Both the position numbers and the translations under genes were made by a program. DNA of 64,000 nucleotides from Candidatus Woesearchaeota archaeon (lineage in GTDB: Archaea; Nanobdellota; Nanobdellia; Woesearchaeales; JABGXB01): positions 442,098-506,097 of the forward strand of contig JABGXB010000002.1 in assembly GCA_018675975.1 (NCBI GenBank), written 5' to 3'. The notes beneath the pieces were generated by a model that saw only the letters and a list, made by a program, of their open reading frames with translations, made no database searches and was not told the origin of the DNA. Below are positions 26,305 to 36,069 of this stretch, in pieces; position 1 is the stretch's first letter, and the number at the start of each line of letters is the position of its first letter.

Positions 26305-27324
26305 ATGAGATTAATATTAGAAAAATTAAAAGAATATTTAGATATTCCTGCTGTAACTAACTTTTCTGAGCCATTTTTAAAATATTTATATAAGGATTTT
26401 TCTAAATTTTCTGATTATGAATTAATTTTATCAAAAAATCTTTTAGTAGTTAGAAAAAAAGAAAATAGGTCAAATAAATTTTTTTCTGCACATATTGATA
26501 GGCTTGGTTTAGTTTTAAGTTCAAAAGGGGTTGAACATTCTAATTTTTGGGGTAAACGAGAATATAATATTAAAATTGAAACTGGTCTTGAAATTTTTGA
26601 TAGAATGGCTATTGCATTTAATGAAGAGCATTTTATTCCATATAATGAAATTTATGATGAACTTCGAAAATATACTAATGTAAAAGTTAAATATGTAAAA
26701 ACTGATTTTGTTAAGTATTTTATGGAATTTATTTTTTATAATAATAATGATAATTTTAAAGGTAAAAAAAATTTAGCATTTATGTTAGAAAATAACTTTT
26801 TTTTTGATGGTAAATTTATTGGTGGGCAAATTGATAATGCAATTTCAGTTGCTTGTTTATATAAATTAATAAAAGATGGTTTTGATGGGACGGTATTATT
26901 TACTTGTCGTGAGGAAATTGGTTTGAGTTGGAAATATATTGAAGAATATTTTAAAGAGGAAAATTTGAATGTAAAAAATTTAATTGTTTTAGATACAACA
27001 CCATATCCTAGTTCATCTGATTTTGAAAATGGTAAAATTATATTTAGGCGTGCTGATTCTAATGGTAAATTTAATATTGCATTTATTGATAAATTAAAAG
27101 CATATGCAAAAGATCAAGAAATACCTTATGCAATTAAAGTTCCAAGAGGAAAAACCGAATTAGGCAGATTAGTTGAATTTACGAATGGCAATTTTAATGG
27201 TGCAACAATTCAAATTCCTTCAACTAATTATCATTCAAATAAAGAGATGACAAATGTAAAATGTTTAAAAAACTATTATAAGTTTATTAAATTAATAAGT
27301 AATAAAGAAGAATTGTTTCATTAA
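26305..27324 (+). CDS. M42-family aminopeptidase-like metalloprotein
   Basis: The 339 residues fit M42 peptidases in length and motif order: SAHIDRLG (His63, Asp65 metal ligands), GGQIDNAIS (bridging Asp), CREEIG (catalytic and ligand Glu pair), LDTTP (Asp) and PSTNYHSNKEM (His). These cobalt/zinc enzymes trim peptides, often as dodecamers, in the cytoplasm. Substitutions around the motifs (IDRLG where the family has DE) suggest a diverged substrate. A TATA box about 27 nt before the ATG follows the hairpin. Confidence 0.75.
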   Translation: MRLILEKLKEYLDIPAVTNFSEPFLKYLYKDFSKFSDYELILSKNLLVVRKKENRSNKFFSAHIDRLGLVLSSKGVEHSNFWGKREYNIKIETGLEIFDRMAIAFNEEHFIPYNEIYDELRKYTNVKVKYVKTDFVKYFMEFIFYNNNDNFKGKKNLAFMLENNFFFDGKFIGGQIDNAISVACLYKLIKDGFDGTVLFTCREEIGLSWKYIEEYFKEENLNVKNLIVLDTTPYPSSSDFENGKIIFRRADSNGKFNIAFIDKLKAYAKDQEIPYAIKVPRGKTELGRLVEFTNGNFNGATIQIPSTNYHSNKEMTNVKCLKNYYKFIKLISNKEELFH

Positions 27325-27374
27325 TATGATTTGATTATAATTATTTTTATAAATTAAATAATTTTTTTACATTT

Positions 27375-28112
27375 ATGGCTTTACACATATTAGATTCGAA
27401 TCCTTCTGATGATTATTTAAACCCAGGTATTAAACCTTGTTTTGAACATAATTTGGATGAGTTAAAAAAAATGTATGATCCAACTCAAGGCAGAGATAAT
27501 GTAAAATCTATTTTAGATAGTGATCCTTATAAAAATATTATTGCAATGGGGGTTAGAGTTTTTCCTTTAATGGAAGCTTTTTATGATGTTAAATGTGACG
27601 AACCTTTAGAATTTTTTAAAACAAATCTTTTTGGATTCATGATTAGTAAAATTTCCAGAGGAAAATTTAATTTTGATTTACATTCAAATGTTAACGATAC
27701 TGATTCTGGTTTAATTGGAAAATTATTAACAAATCATATAAAAGATTGGTTAGTTGAAAATAAAGGTGGTTATTTTTCTGCGCCTGCTCCAAGATTAACT
27801 GAATTAGTTATTCCTGATGATAAGGATGAGGCTTCAAAAATATTTCAAAGTTTAGAAACGAACCATTTATTGCTTTCTTCACATGCTTATGGTACTTTTA
27901 GAGGTTGGATAAGTTCAGCGGGCATTTATGGTATGAATGTAGATGAGGAAAGCCATAACCCTAGGAGAATAGAATTTTGTAGTTTGAGCTCAACCAATTT
28001 AATTATTGATTCGAGAATGGGGATTTATGCTGGAAGTGGTAGGTCTTTTGATGCTAAATATGAAGTGCGATTATATAAATATCCAGAAGTAGAAAAAACA
28101 GTTGACTATTAA
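27375..28112 (+). CDS. Hypothetical protein
   Basis: The 245 residues have no signal peptide and mixed composition with many Pro and Gly (SAPAPRLTELVIPDD, HAYGTFRGWISSAGIYG), so it is probably globular. Three Cys, no recognised motif. TTTTTATAAAT lies about 30 nt upstream, so it likely has its own promoter. Confidence 0.6.
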   Translation: MALHILDSNPSDDYLNPGIKPCFEHNLDELKKMYDPTQGRDNVKSILDSDPYKNIIAMGVRVFPLMEAFYDVKCDEPLEFFKTNLFGFMISKISRGKFNFDLHSNVNDTDSGLIGKLLTNHIKDWLVENKGGYFSAPAPRLTELVIPDDKDEASKIFQSLETNHLLLSSHAYGTFRGWISSAGIYGMNVDEESHNPRRIEFCSLSSTNLIIDSRMGIYAGSGRSFDAKYEVRLYKYPEVEKTVDY

Positions 28113-28146
28113 TATATTTTATAAGTTTTAATTATATTTTTTTTTT

Positions 28147-28665
28147 ATGAAATTTAATAAAACTTTAATTAATTTAGGACTATTATTTTGCTTATATTCT
28201 ACACCAAATTCTAATGATGATAATAATCCATTTAATGTTCCTGAAAATCATTATTATGATAAAATTACAATTCGGTCAAATCATAAAATTCAAAATTTTT
28301 GTTATGTTGACTTTAATATTGATACTGGTGAATATGATGCAGTAGCTCCTTTAAGTTTAAATGGTTTGAAGGGTCCTTTAATGCAAGTTGATTTTAATTT
28401 GTGTATTAATTATAAATCAATTAGAAATAATGGTTTTGGATATTCTGTAGTTCGAGAAAATTATAATTGGCATAAAAAAATGAGACCTAGGCATTCTACA
28501 ACTTTAATTAATTTGCCCTTTACTGTTTTTAATAATATATTGAAATTTTCTACAAGTACAATAACTAATATTGGTTATTATTCTCTTGATATGGCTGTGG
28601 GAAATACTTTTAAAGTGGCTGATTTTACTACTAATACAGTTGGGGGTATTATTAATTTAAAATGA
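28147..28665 (+). CDS. Hypothetical protein with possible signal peptide
   Basis: The 172 residues start MKFNKTLINLGLLFCLYSTPN, a weak signal peptide or lipobox-like end (LLFC). The rest is a mixed, His/Asn-containing domain that I cannot place. It overlaps the cyclophilin gene by ATGA, so both are likely translated from one transcript; TTTTATAAG at about 28118 may be the promoter. Confidence 0.55.
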   Translation: MKFNKTLINLGLLFCLYSTPNSNDDNNPFNVPENHYYDKITIRSNHKIQNFCYVDFNIDTGEYDAVAPLSLNGLKGPLMQVDFNLCINYKSIRNNGFGYSVVRENYNWHKKMRPRHSTTLINLPFTVFNNILKFSTSTITNIGYYSLDMAVGNTFKVADFTTNTVGGIINLK

Positions 28666-29117
28666 TGATTGCAATTTTTGAAACAAATGTGGGAACTTTT
28701 AAAATAGAACTTTTTGATAAAACAATGCCTTTAACTATTGGTAATTTTAAACGATTAGTTGATCAAGGTTTTTATGATGGGTTAATTTTTCATAGAATTA
28801 TAAAAGATTTTATGATTCAAGGTGGATGTCCAATTGGAGATGGAACTGGTGATCCTGGTTATACTATACCTGATGAATTTACGCCAAATAATAGAAATAT
28901 CAAAGGTACAATTAGTATGGCAAATGCTGGTCCGAATACTGGTGGCTCTCAATTTTTTATTAATGTTGTTGATAATAATTATTTAGATGGTAATCATCCT
29001 GTTTTTGGAAAAGTAATTGATGGTGCAGATATAGTTGATAAAATAAGTAAAATTGAAGTTGACTCTAGTGATAGGCCAATTAATAAAGTAATTATAAATA
29101 AAATAACAATTGAATGA
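28662..29117 (+). CDS. Peptidyl-prolyl cis-trans isomerase, cyclophilin type
   Basis: A minimal cyclophilin of 151 residues. The active-site stretch FHRIIKDFMIQGGCP (Arg, Phe, Met, Gln), then SMANAGPNTGGSQFFI and HPVFGKVIDG, are all intact. It catalyses prolyl isomerisation in protein folding; no export signal, so cytoplasmic. Two adjacent ATGs leave the start uncertain by one residue; the first lies in the ATGA overlap with the preceding gene. Confidence 0.95.
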   Translation: MMIAIFETNVGTFKIELFDKTMPLTIGNFKRLVDQGFYDGLIFHRIIKDFMIQGGCPIGDGTGDPGYTIPDEFTPNNRNIKGTISMANAGPNTGGSQFFINVVDNNYLDGNHPVFGKVIDGADIVDKISKIEVDSSDRPINKVIINKITIE

Positions 29118-29172
29118 TTTATTATCAACTTTTATAAATTAATTAAAGTAAATATTCTTAGAGGTGTGATGT

Positions 29173-31416
29173 TTGAATAAATTAGTTTTATGGGCAAAAG
29201 ATGTAAATAAATCAATGGTTGATATTGTTGGTGGAAAATCTGCAAATTTGGGTGAATTATATAATATTGATATACCAATTCCTGATTGTTTTTTTTTAAC
29301 TGCTCAGTCTTATGAATATTTTATTAAAGAAAATAATTTGTGGCCAAGAATAAAAAACATTTTAGATTTAATTGATTATTCATCTCCAAAATCATTGGAT
29401 GTTGCTAGTAATAATATATCAAAATTAATTTTAAATACTCCTGTTCCAATTAATATTAAAAAAACAATAATTAAAAATTATAATTTAATGAGTGAAAAAT
29501 TTGTTGCGGTTAGAAGTAGTGCGACGGCTGAAGATTTGCCTGAAGCAAGTTTTGCGGGTCAACAAGCTACTTTCTTAAATGTTAAGGGTGAACTTGAAGT
29601 TGTAGATGCAGTTTTAAATTGTTGGGCTTCTCTTTTTACTGCACGGGCAATATATTATAGACATAAAAATAATTTTGATCATTCAAAAGTTTATATTGCT
29701 GTAGTTGTTCAAAATATGGTTAATAGTAGAAGAAGTGGAATTTGTTTTACTAATAATCCTGCAAATAGTAATTCGCAAGAAATTGTTGTTGAAGCTGGTT
29801 TTGGTTTGGGTGAAACTATTGTTAGTGGTTCAGTTAGTCCTGATACATATGTATTAAATGGAAATAGTTTTGAAATTTTATCAAAACATATTGGAAATCA
29901 AGAATATGCTTTAATACGGAATGATGATGGTGGTAATGATAAATTAAATTTAAATGATAAAGAAAAAAATAGTCAAAAATTATTAGATGAGGAAATTGTA
30001 AATTTAGCTGAATTAGCTAAAAAAATAGAAAGACATTATGGTAAACCACAAGATATTGAATTTGCTTTTAATGATAAACAATTATATATTGTTCAATCTA
30101 GGGCAATTACTACAATTAAAAAAAATAAAACTGATGTGGAAAATAAAATCAATGCAGAATCAATTTTAAAAGGGCTTGCAACAAGTCCAGGTATTGTTAG
30201 TGGTAGGGTTGTTTTTGTTAAAAATTTAGATGATCTTGAGAAAATAAAAAAAGGGGATGTTCTAGTTACAAAAATGACTACGCCGGATATGGTTCCTGCG
30301 ATGGAAAAATCTGTGGGTATTGTTACTGATGAAGGTGGTTTAACTTGTCATGCTGCAATTGTATCTCGTGAATTGGGTGTTCCAAGTGTTGTTGGTACTA
30401 AAAATGCAACTTCAATTTTAAAAGAAAATGATTTGATTACAATTGATGGGAATACTGGATTAATTTATATGGGTAATTTTGTTAAGGATATTGATGCAAA
30501 TAAAAACAAAAATGAAACTGAGAGAATTATTGGTAAAACAAAAACTAAAATTAAATTAATTGTGGATATTCCTTCAACTGCAAAAACAAAAAGTAAATTA
30601 TTAAGTGATGGTGTTGGTCTTATTAGGGCTGAATTTTTTATTAGTCAAAGTGGGGTTCATCCGATTCATTATATTAAGAGTGGTTTGGATAAATATTCTC
30701 AAATAATTTATTCAGGACTTAAAGAAATTGCTGAAGCATTTAAACCAAGACCTGTTTGGTTTAGGACTAGTGATTTGAGAAGTGATGAATATAGAGGTCT
30801 TAAAGATGGGGATAAAATTCATACAGAAGATAATCCTATGATGGGTGAACATGGAATTAGATTTTCTTTAGCACATCCTGATTTATTAAAAGCAGAATTT
30901 ATTGGAATTAAAAAATTAATTGATGAGGGATATAAAAATATTGGTGTTATGTTACCTTTTATTATTCGTAGTGAGGAATTTACAGCTTCTAAAAAAATTG
31001 CTGAGTCTATTGGTTTAAAACCTAATGTTGATTTTAAATTAGGTATTATGTGTGAAACTCCTGGATCTGTATGGATTATGGAAGATATAATTCGTCAAGG
31101 TGCTAGTTTTATTTCTTTTGGTACTAATGATTTAACTCAATTAACTTTAGGTATTGATAGAAATAATCAAAATATTGCTCAATTATTTAATGAACTTCAT
31201 CCCGCGGTGGTTGGTCAAATTGAAAAAGTAATTAAAATTGCAAATAATTATGGTGTTGAAACAAGTATATGTGGACAGGCTGGATCAAATCCTGAAATGG
31301 CTGAAAAATTAGTTAAGTTGGGAATTAATAGTATTAGTGTTAATAGCGATTCTTTTTACAAAGTAAAAAATACTGTTTTTAAAGTCGAACAAAAAATAAA
31401 TGATTCTAATAAATAA
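29173..31416 (+). CDS. ppsA: Phosphoenolpyruvate synthase (pyruvate, water dikinase)
   Basis: The 747 residues hold the three expected domains. The N-terminal ATP-grasp is VAVRSSATAEDLPEASFAGQ, with IEFAF before it ends. The swivelling phosphohistidine domain has GGLTCHAAIVSRELGVP with His393. The C-terminal TIM-barrel has GTNDLTQLTLGIDRN and SICGQAG. It converts pyruvate, ATP and water to PEP, AMP and phosphate, or runs in reverse as a glycolytic ATP source. The start is TTG with GAGGTG about 5 nt upstream; TTTTATAAAT lies further up. Confidence 0.95.
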   Translation: MNKLVLWAKDVNKSMVDIVGGKSANLGELYNIDIPIPDCFFLTAQSYEYFIKENNLWPRIKNILDLIDYSSPKSLDVASNNISKLILNTPVPINIKKTIIKNYNLMSEKFVAVRSSATAEDLPEASFAGQQATFLNVKGELEVVDAVLNCWASLFTARAIYYRHKNNFDHSKVYIAVVVQNMVNSRRSGICFTNNPANSNSQEIVVEAGFGLGETIVSGSVSPDTYVLNGNSFEILSKHIGNQEYALIRNDDGGNDKLNLNDKEKNSQKLLDEEIVNLAELAKKIERHYGKPQDIEFAFNDKQLYIVQSRAITTIKKNKTDVENKINAESILKGLATSPGIVSGRVVFVKNLDDLEKIKKGDVLVTKMTTPDMVPAMEKSVGIVTDEGGLTCHAAIVSRELGVPSVVGTKNATSILKENDLITIDGNTGLIYMGNFVKDIDANKNKNETERIIGKTKTKIKLIVDIPSTAKTKSKLLSDGVGLIRAEFFISQSGVHPIHYIKSGLDKYSQIIYSGLKEIAEAFKPRPVWFRTSDLRSDEYRGLKDGDKIHTEDNPMMGEHGIRFSLAHPDLLKAEFIGIKKLIDEGYKNIGVMLPFIIRSEEFTASKKIAESIGLKPNVDFKLGIMCETPGSVWIMEDIIRQGASFISFGTNDLTQLTLGIDRNNQNIAQLFNELHPAVVGQIEKVIKIANNYGVETSICGQAGSNPEMAEKLVKLGINSISVNSDSFYKVKNTVFKVEQKINDSNK

Positions 31417-31453
31417 TATAAAATTATATAAATGAATTTAGTTGATTAACTGT

Positions 31454-32044
31454 ATGTATATTTTTAATTCAAATTATAAATTTTCACAATTACATTTTAG
31501 AAGTTTGGGGTCTGAGAATATAGAAAAAAAAATATCTGTAATATCGGATGTTTCTTGGCTTAATATTTTTGGAGATAGTTTTAATGGATTAGATTATTTT
31601 GCAAATCGTGAACGAAGTTCATATGATTTAAATGAATTTGAAAATCATAAAGGTGAGAGTTGTGGTTTGGGCGATGTTATTATTTCTCCTTTTAAAACTG
31701 ATTTACCTGATTTATCTTTAAAATTAACTACTAGAGAAACAGAGAGTTTTGATTTTAAAATATCTTATTTGGATTATAGAAAATTATTATTTTTTAGTGA
31801 TTCAAACGTTCTTTTGGATTTAGTTTTAAAGCCAGTAATTTCTTATATTTTTCAAAATGATGTTTTAGCAGTTTTGTATGATAGAAGAGTGGAACTGTTG
31901 AATAAGTTGGATAAACTTGAATTGGGTTTTAAAGAGACAGAGAAAATTAATAATTTTGAATCATCTTCGGAGTATTGGATTAGGGATTTATCATCAAAAT
32001 CTTTTATTAGATGTGGTGGGGATAAACCATTTAATGATTTTTAA
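31454..32044 (+). CDS. Hypothetical protein
   Basis: The 196 residues have no signal peptide or membrane helix; mixed alpha/beta composition with two Cys near each other only by chance. The ATG at 31454 is chosen because TTATATAAAT lies about 27 nt upstream; an in-frame TTG at 31442 would be too close to it. Not recognised. Confidence 0.5.
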   Translation: MYIFNSNYKFSQLHFRSLGSENIEKKISVISDVSWLNIFGDSFNGLDYFANRERSSYDLNEFENHKGESCGLGDVIISPFKTDLPDLSLKLTTRETESFDFKISYLDYRKLLFFSDSNVLLDLVLKPVISYIFQNDVLAVLYDRRVELLNKLDKLELGFKETEKINNFESSSEYWIRDLSSKSFIRCGGDKPFNDF

Positions 32045-32141
32045 TTTTTTATAATATATTTTATGATATACTCTTTATTATAACCTAATATTGTTGTTTA
32101 CATATGTTTAAATATTTGTTTATATTATAGTATTTAAGTAA

Positions 32142-34571
32142 ATGGTAAATATTCAATTTGTTCCTTATGATTCTTTTACTAAAGTAATTGATAATAAAAC
32201 TTGTTTTTTTATTACTGCTAAAACTTTAGATAGAAAAAGATTGATTTTAAATATTGATATGAACCCTTATTTTTTTTTATGTGTGAATGATGAACATATG
32301 AATTCTTTTGAGAATTTAATTCTTCCTAATTTAAAAAAGTTTAGTCAAATTATTGATGGTATTGAATTTAATATTGTAGATGTTAAAAAAACAGATTTTA
32401 AAAATAATTGTGGTGTTAATTATACTACTTTTAAAATTGAGATTAATAGGTTATTAAAATTAAATAAATTTTCTAATTTAATTTTAGATTATTTAAAAGA
32501 TAAGGGTGTTGATTCTTCTATTATTTTTGAAAATATTAAATTAAAAGATATTATTTTTAATGAAAAGAATATAATTCCTTTTAAATTATATGAAGGTGAT
32601 TGTGAAGTTATAGATGATTTGAAATTTAAATTATTTAGATGTGATTTTGTTTTAAATTTAAAAAATTGTGATTTAATTAGAAACTTAGATAATTCTGAAA
32701 TTGATTATGCAATTAATATTTTATATTTAGATTTTGTTTTTAAAAATGCAACGATTTTTGATCAAAATAATCCTTTATTATTAATTTCTTGTCATATAAG
32801 AAAGTTTACAAAAATTTTTCAATGGAAAATTCCAAATTTAAAAAATTGTGATTTTTGTGAAAGTGAGAGTAATATGTTTGAACAATTTTCTGATTTTTTA
32901 AATAAAATTAAACCGGATATTATAATAATAAATGATAATGATAATAAATTAAATTTATTTAATAATAGAAGTGATCGATATGGACAAAAATATTCTTTTT
33001 ATTATGATTTAAATGATTCGAATTTTAAAATAAATAATAAAAAAGGTTTAATTTTATTGGATTCTAAACGATTTCATAATAAGTTGCATTTATTTTCAAA
33101 TGTGAATTATAAAAATTTATATTATAAATTTTTTAGGGTGAAGTTTGACCCAATTTCAAAAGAATATATTTCTTCTATGTTATTGAATAAACGTGATGAA
33201 AATATTTTTTATATTATTGAGGAAAATAATAAATCTCATTATAATTTTTTTATTAATTTTTATTTGCAAATAGTAAAGGATTTGTGTGAGGAAATTTTAT
33301 GTGGTTTAGATTTTTTATCATTTTCGGATAGGGGTACTATTTTAAAATATTATCTAAATAATAAATATAGGCAAAATAAATATATTTTAAATAATTTAAA
33401 TGTTATTGCTGATTCAGATAATTTATTTTATGATTTTGCTCAAAAGAATGGAATTAAAAATAATTTGTTTCAATTGGATTTGTCATTTATTTACTCAAAA
33501 TTAATTGCTGATAATAATATTTCTTTTAATAATGATAATAATATATCTTTAAATAAAATAATTTTGGACAATTTATTTAATGATATTAAAACAATATATA
33601 GTGATGAATTTAGTACTTTTTTATTTTCAAATGCGATGTCATCTTTTTTTAATTTAAAATTTGAAACCTTTAACTATGGGCGTCCAATTTTTTTTAAATA
33701 TTTAACGAAATTATTTTTATATAATAATGTTGGTAAATTTATTTATTCTTTAATTGAGGATAAAGATGAATTTGATTGTGCTTTAATTGATTTTATAAGG
33801 ACTTTTTTGAGTAAAATTTCAGGTTCAAATTTTGAATTGATTTCTTTTAATAAAACGTTAATGTATTTACAAAACTCATCTTTGATTGAATTAAATGAAT
33901 CGGCCAAGGATACTTATTTAAAATTAAATGAATTTTTATTGGATATTTCTATTTTATTAAAGGAAATAAATATAATACATTTATTTTGTAATTTTAATTT
34001 TTTTATAACTAATTATATTTTTGATAATAATCGTATTTTTGGATTGGATTTTGATTTACTTCTTTATGGAAATATTAAAAAAAATATTAAAATTCTTGAG
34101 GTGATAAATAAACGAATTGCTTTTATTTTATTGGATTATGATTATTATAATGAAATAAACAGTTATTTTAATAATATGGATTTTTATAAGGAACATAATT
34201 TTTCTATTGATTTTAAAAAATCTGAGAAATTAAATTCGATCAATTTTTATAAAAATACGATTTTGACTCAAATGAATAATAATAAAATTGATTTTAATTT
34301 ATTATTGTCTAAAAGAAAAATTAATATGTCTTCTTCGGATTTTTTAATTGATTTTAAAAATAATAAGTTGTCAGATTTTTATGATGGCGAGTCTATAATT
34401 TATTTAGTTATGTTTGAAAAAACTGAAACTGGTTTGATTAGTAAAAAAATAATAATTAATGATCCTTTTGAATTTAAAGAAAAATTAAATCCTAATTATA
34501 ATATTAATATTCATTATTATTATATTATTGTAAATAAATATTTTGATTCAGTTATCAATTTATTAAAATAA
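32142..34571 (+). CDS. Highly diverged family-B DNA polymerase-like protein
   Basis: The 809 residues follow PolB order. The exonuclease region has YLDFVFKN (D197, but Val for the Glu of DIE) and PDIIIINDNDNKLN (258-271, the Exo II place but lacking Asp). The linker has CEEILCGLDFLSFSDRGTI. Motif A is LDLSFIYSKLI with D446. The motif B place is SNAMSSFFN (496-504), where K-x3-N-S-x-Y-G should be, followed by GR (513-514). Motif C is GLDFDL with D636 and D638. Next come NKRIAF for KKRYA and LLSKRK plus a HYYYIIVNKYF end as in the thumb. Proofreading is probably lost and synthesis doubtful. Similar inactivated PolB paralogs are known in archaea. Confidence 0.7.
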   Translation: MVNIQFVPYDSFTKVIDNKTCFFITAKTLDRKRLILNIDMNPYFFLCVNDEHMNSFENLILPNLKKFSQIIDGIEFNIVDVKKTDFKNNCGVNYTTFKIEINRLLKLNKFSNLILDYLKDKGVDSSIIFENIKLKDIIFNEKNIIPFKLYEGDCEVIDDLKFKLFRCDFVLNLKNCDLIRNLDNSEIDYAINILYLDFVFKNATIFDQNNPLLLISCHIRKFTKIFQWKIPNLKNCDFCESESNMFEQFSDFLNKIKPDIIIINDNDNKLNLFNNRSDRYGQKYSFYYDLNDSNFKINNKKGLILLDSKRFHNKLHLFSNVNYKNLYYKFFRVKFDPISKEYISSMLLNKRDENIFYIIEENNKSHYNFFINFYLQIVKDLCEEILCGLDFLSFSDRGTILKYYLNNKYRQNKYILNNLNVIADSDNLFYDFAQKNGIKNNLFQLDLSFIYSKLIADNNISFNNDNNISLNKIILDNLFNDIKTIYSDEFSTFLFSNAMSSFFNLKFETFNYGRPIFFKYLTKLFLYNNVGKFIYSLIEDKDEFDCALIDFIRTFLSKISGSNFELISFNKTLMYLQNSSLIELNESAKDTYLKLNEFLLDISILLKEINIIHLFCNFNFFITNYIFDNNRIFGLDFDLLLYGNIKKNIKILEVINKRIAFILLDYDYYNEINSYFNNMDFYKEHNFSIDFKKSEKLNSINFYKNTILTQMNNNKIDFNLLLSKRKINMSSSDFLIDFKNNKLSDFYDGESIIYLVMFEKTETGLISKKIIINDPFEFKEKLNPNYNINIHYYYIIVNKYFDSVINLLK

Positions 34572-34599
34572 GAAATAAAATTAAATAAAAAATAAAAAT

Positions 34600-35364
34600 T
34601 TAAAGTGCTTTTCTTAATTCTTCACTTTTCATTATTGCAATGTCAAACATTTTGTCAATGTCGTCAAGTGTAATTGAACTATTTCCGCCTTTTTGAACTG
34701 AGCATATTTTTTGATCTGGTAATATTCCAACAGTTAATCTATCATCTAATGCTTCTTCTTCTTCTTTTGTTGGATCAGTAATATAATAATTTCCAATTCT
34801 TACCACTGTTACGGGTACTGGTTCAACATTTATTGGTAATCCAATATCACTTTTAGCATCAAAATCAATGTCATCTCCATTAATTACTGGGAATCTACAA
34901 TTTTTTATTGCTGCAATTGCTGCAAGTCCACATGCATCCATTAAGTTTCCTGAGTCATTTATTGAAACAATATCAATCGAAACTTGCCAAACTTTTCCAT
35001 TTTTTAGTACTAATTTTTTAGTGTCAATTGCTTTTCCTTCTCTAATTCCTCTATCAACTACTCTTGCAAGTTCTATTGCTTTAAATTTTGGTGGTCCCAT
35101 TTCATAATCTTCTCCTGATAATGGTATTAATTCAACATTAACCATCAATGTACCTTCGTCAGGTGAATCAGAATATGGTTCTACTGGTGTTAATTTAATT
35201 CCTGCAATTACTTGAGTTTTTCCAATATTAACTTTTGCTGAACCCATTGCAGTTTCTATTACGTCATATTCAACTTTAACTTCTCTAAATTCAACCGGCC
35301 CTCTGCCATCAAATCTTGCATTTTGATTTAATAAATTATTTATGTATTTTTTATTATAACTCAT
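34600..35364 (-). CDS. rrp42: Exosome complex subunit Rrp42
   Basis: RNase PH-fold protein, 254 residues. Family text includes NARFDGRGPVEFREV, ETAMGSAKVNIGKTQVIAGIK and SINDSGNLMDACGLAAIAA. Rrp42 lacks the catalytic acidic cluster and pairs with Rrp41 to build the hexameric ring. It overlaps rrp41 by 4 nt and is the last gene of the operon running leftwards from 38601. Confidence 0.95.
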   Translation of the reverse strand: MSYNKKYINNLLNQNARFDGRGPVEFREVKVEYDVIETAMGSAKVNIGKTQVIAGIKLTPVEPYSDSPDEGTLMVNVELIPLSGEDYEMGPPKFKAIELARVVDRGIREGKAIDTKKLVLKNGKVWQVSIDIVSINDSGNLMDACGLAAIAAIKNCRFPVINGDDIDFDAKSDIGLPINVEPVPVTVVRIGNYYITDPTKEEEEALDDRLTVGILPDQKICSVQKGGNSSITLDDIDKMFDIAIMKSEELRKAL

Positions 35365-36068
35365 TTTTTATTCCCCGCTACTTCGTATCTTTCTTTTATT
35401 GCTTTTACCATAATTTCTTTTATGTGTTCTGCTGCAGGTTTTACTTTTGTTAATGCTTCCATTAACTCGTCTTTTGAAATTACACCATCTACTTGAAGTA
35501 ATGTAATTTCTCCTGTGCTTGGTAATATTGCACATGGTACATCTACTCCATGTTCATCGCTGTCTTCGATATAATCTAAATCAACAATAAGTTTATCTTT
35601 ATATTTTCCAACTCCAACTGCAACTGGTAAATCTAACATGTCTAAACCCGCTTCAGCAAGTGCCATTGATGCTGCACAAAGTCCTGCACATCTAGTTCCT
35701 GCATCTGCCTGTATGATTTCAATAAATACATCTATTACAGTTCCTGGGAATTTTTTTAAATTAACAACTTTATGTAGTGCTTGAGATGTAACTTCACTTA
35801 TTTCTTTACTTCTTCTATTACCACCAGGTCTAATTCTATCAGAACCACTTCCTGAAAATGGCATCATATTATAATTACATCTAAGTACTGCTTCTTTTGG
35901 ATTTTGTAAAAATTTTAAATGTAAATTTTTAGGTCCATAAACTGCCGCAATTGCAACAGTTTTTCCAATTTTAAACATTGCTGATCCATTTGCATTAGGA
36001 ACGACATTTACTTTTGCTTCGCAAGATCTTAATTCATCTGCTTTTCTTCCACTTGGTCTTGCTGTCAT
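35361..36068 (-). CDS. rrp41: Exosome complex catalytic subunit Rrp41
   Basis: RNase PH-fold subunit of 235 residues. The family start RPSGRKADELRSCEAKV and the active-site region DLDYIEDSDEHGVDVPCAI (acidic residues plus the phosphate-binding Arg region GGNRR) are intact. It degrades RNA 3' to 5' with phosphate and can add tails in reverse. Placed between rrp4 and rrp42 with 1-4 nt spacing, as in most archaea. Confidence 0.96.
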   Translation of the reverse strand: MTARPSGRKADELRSCEAKVNVVPNANGSAMFKIGKTVAIAAVYGPKNLHLKFLQNPKEAVLRCNYNMMPFSGSGSDRIRPGGNRRSKEISEVTSQALHKVVNLKKFPGTVIDVFIEIIQADAGTRCAGLCAASMALAEAGLDMLDLPVAVGVGKYKDKLIVDLDYIEDSDEHGVDVPCAILPSTGEITLLQVDGVISKDELMEALTKVKPAAEHIKEIMVKAIKERYEVAGNKK

Positions 36069-36069
36069 T

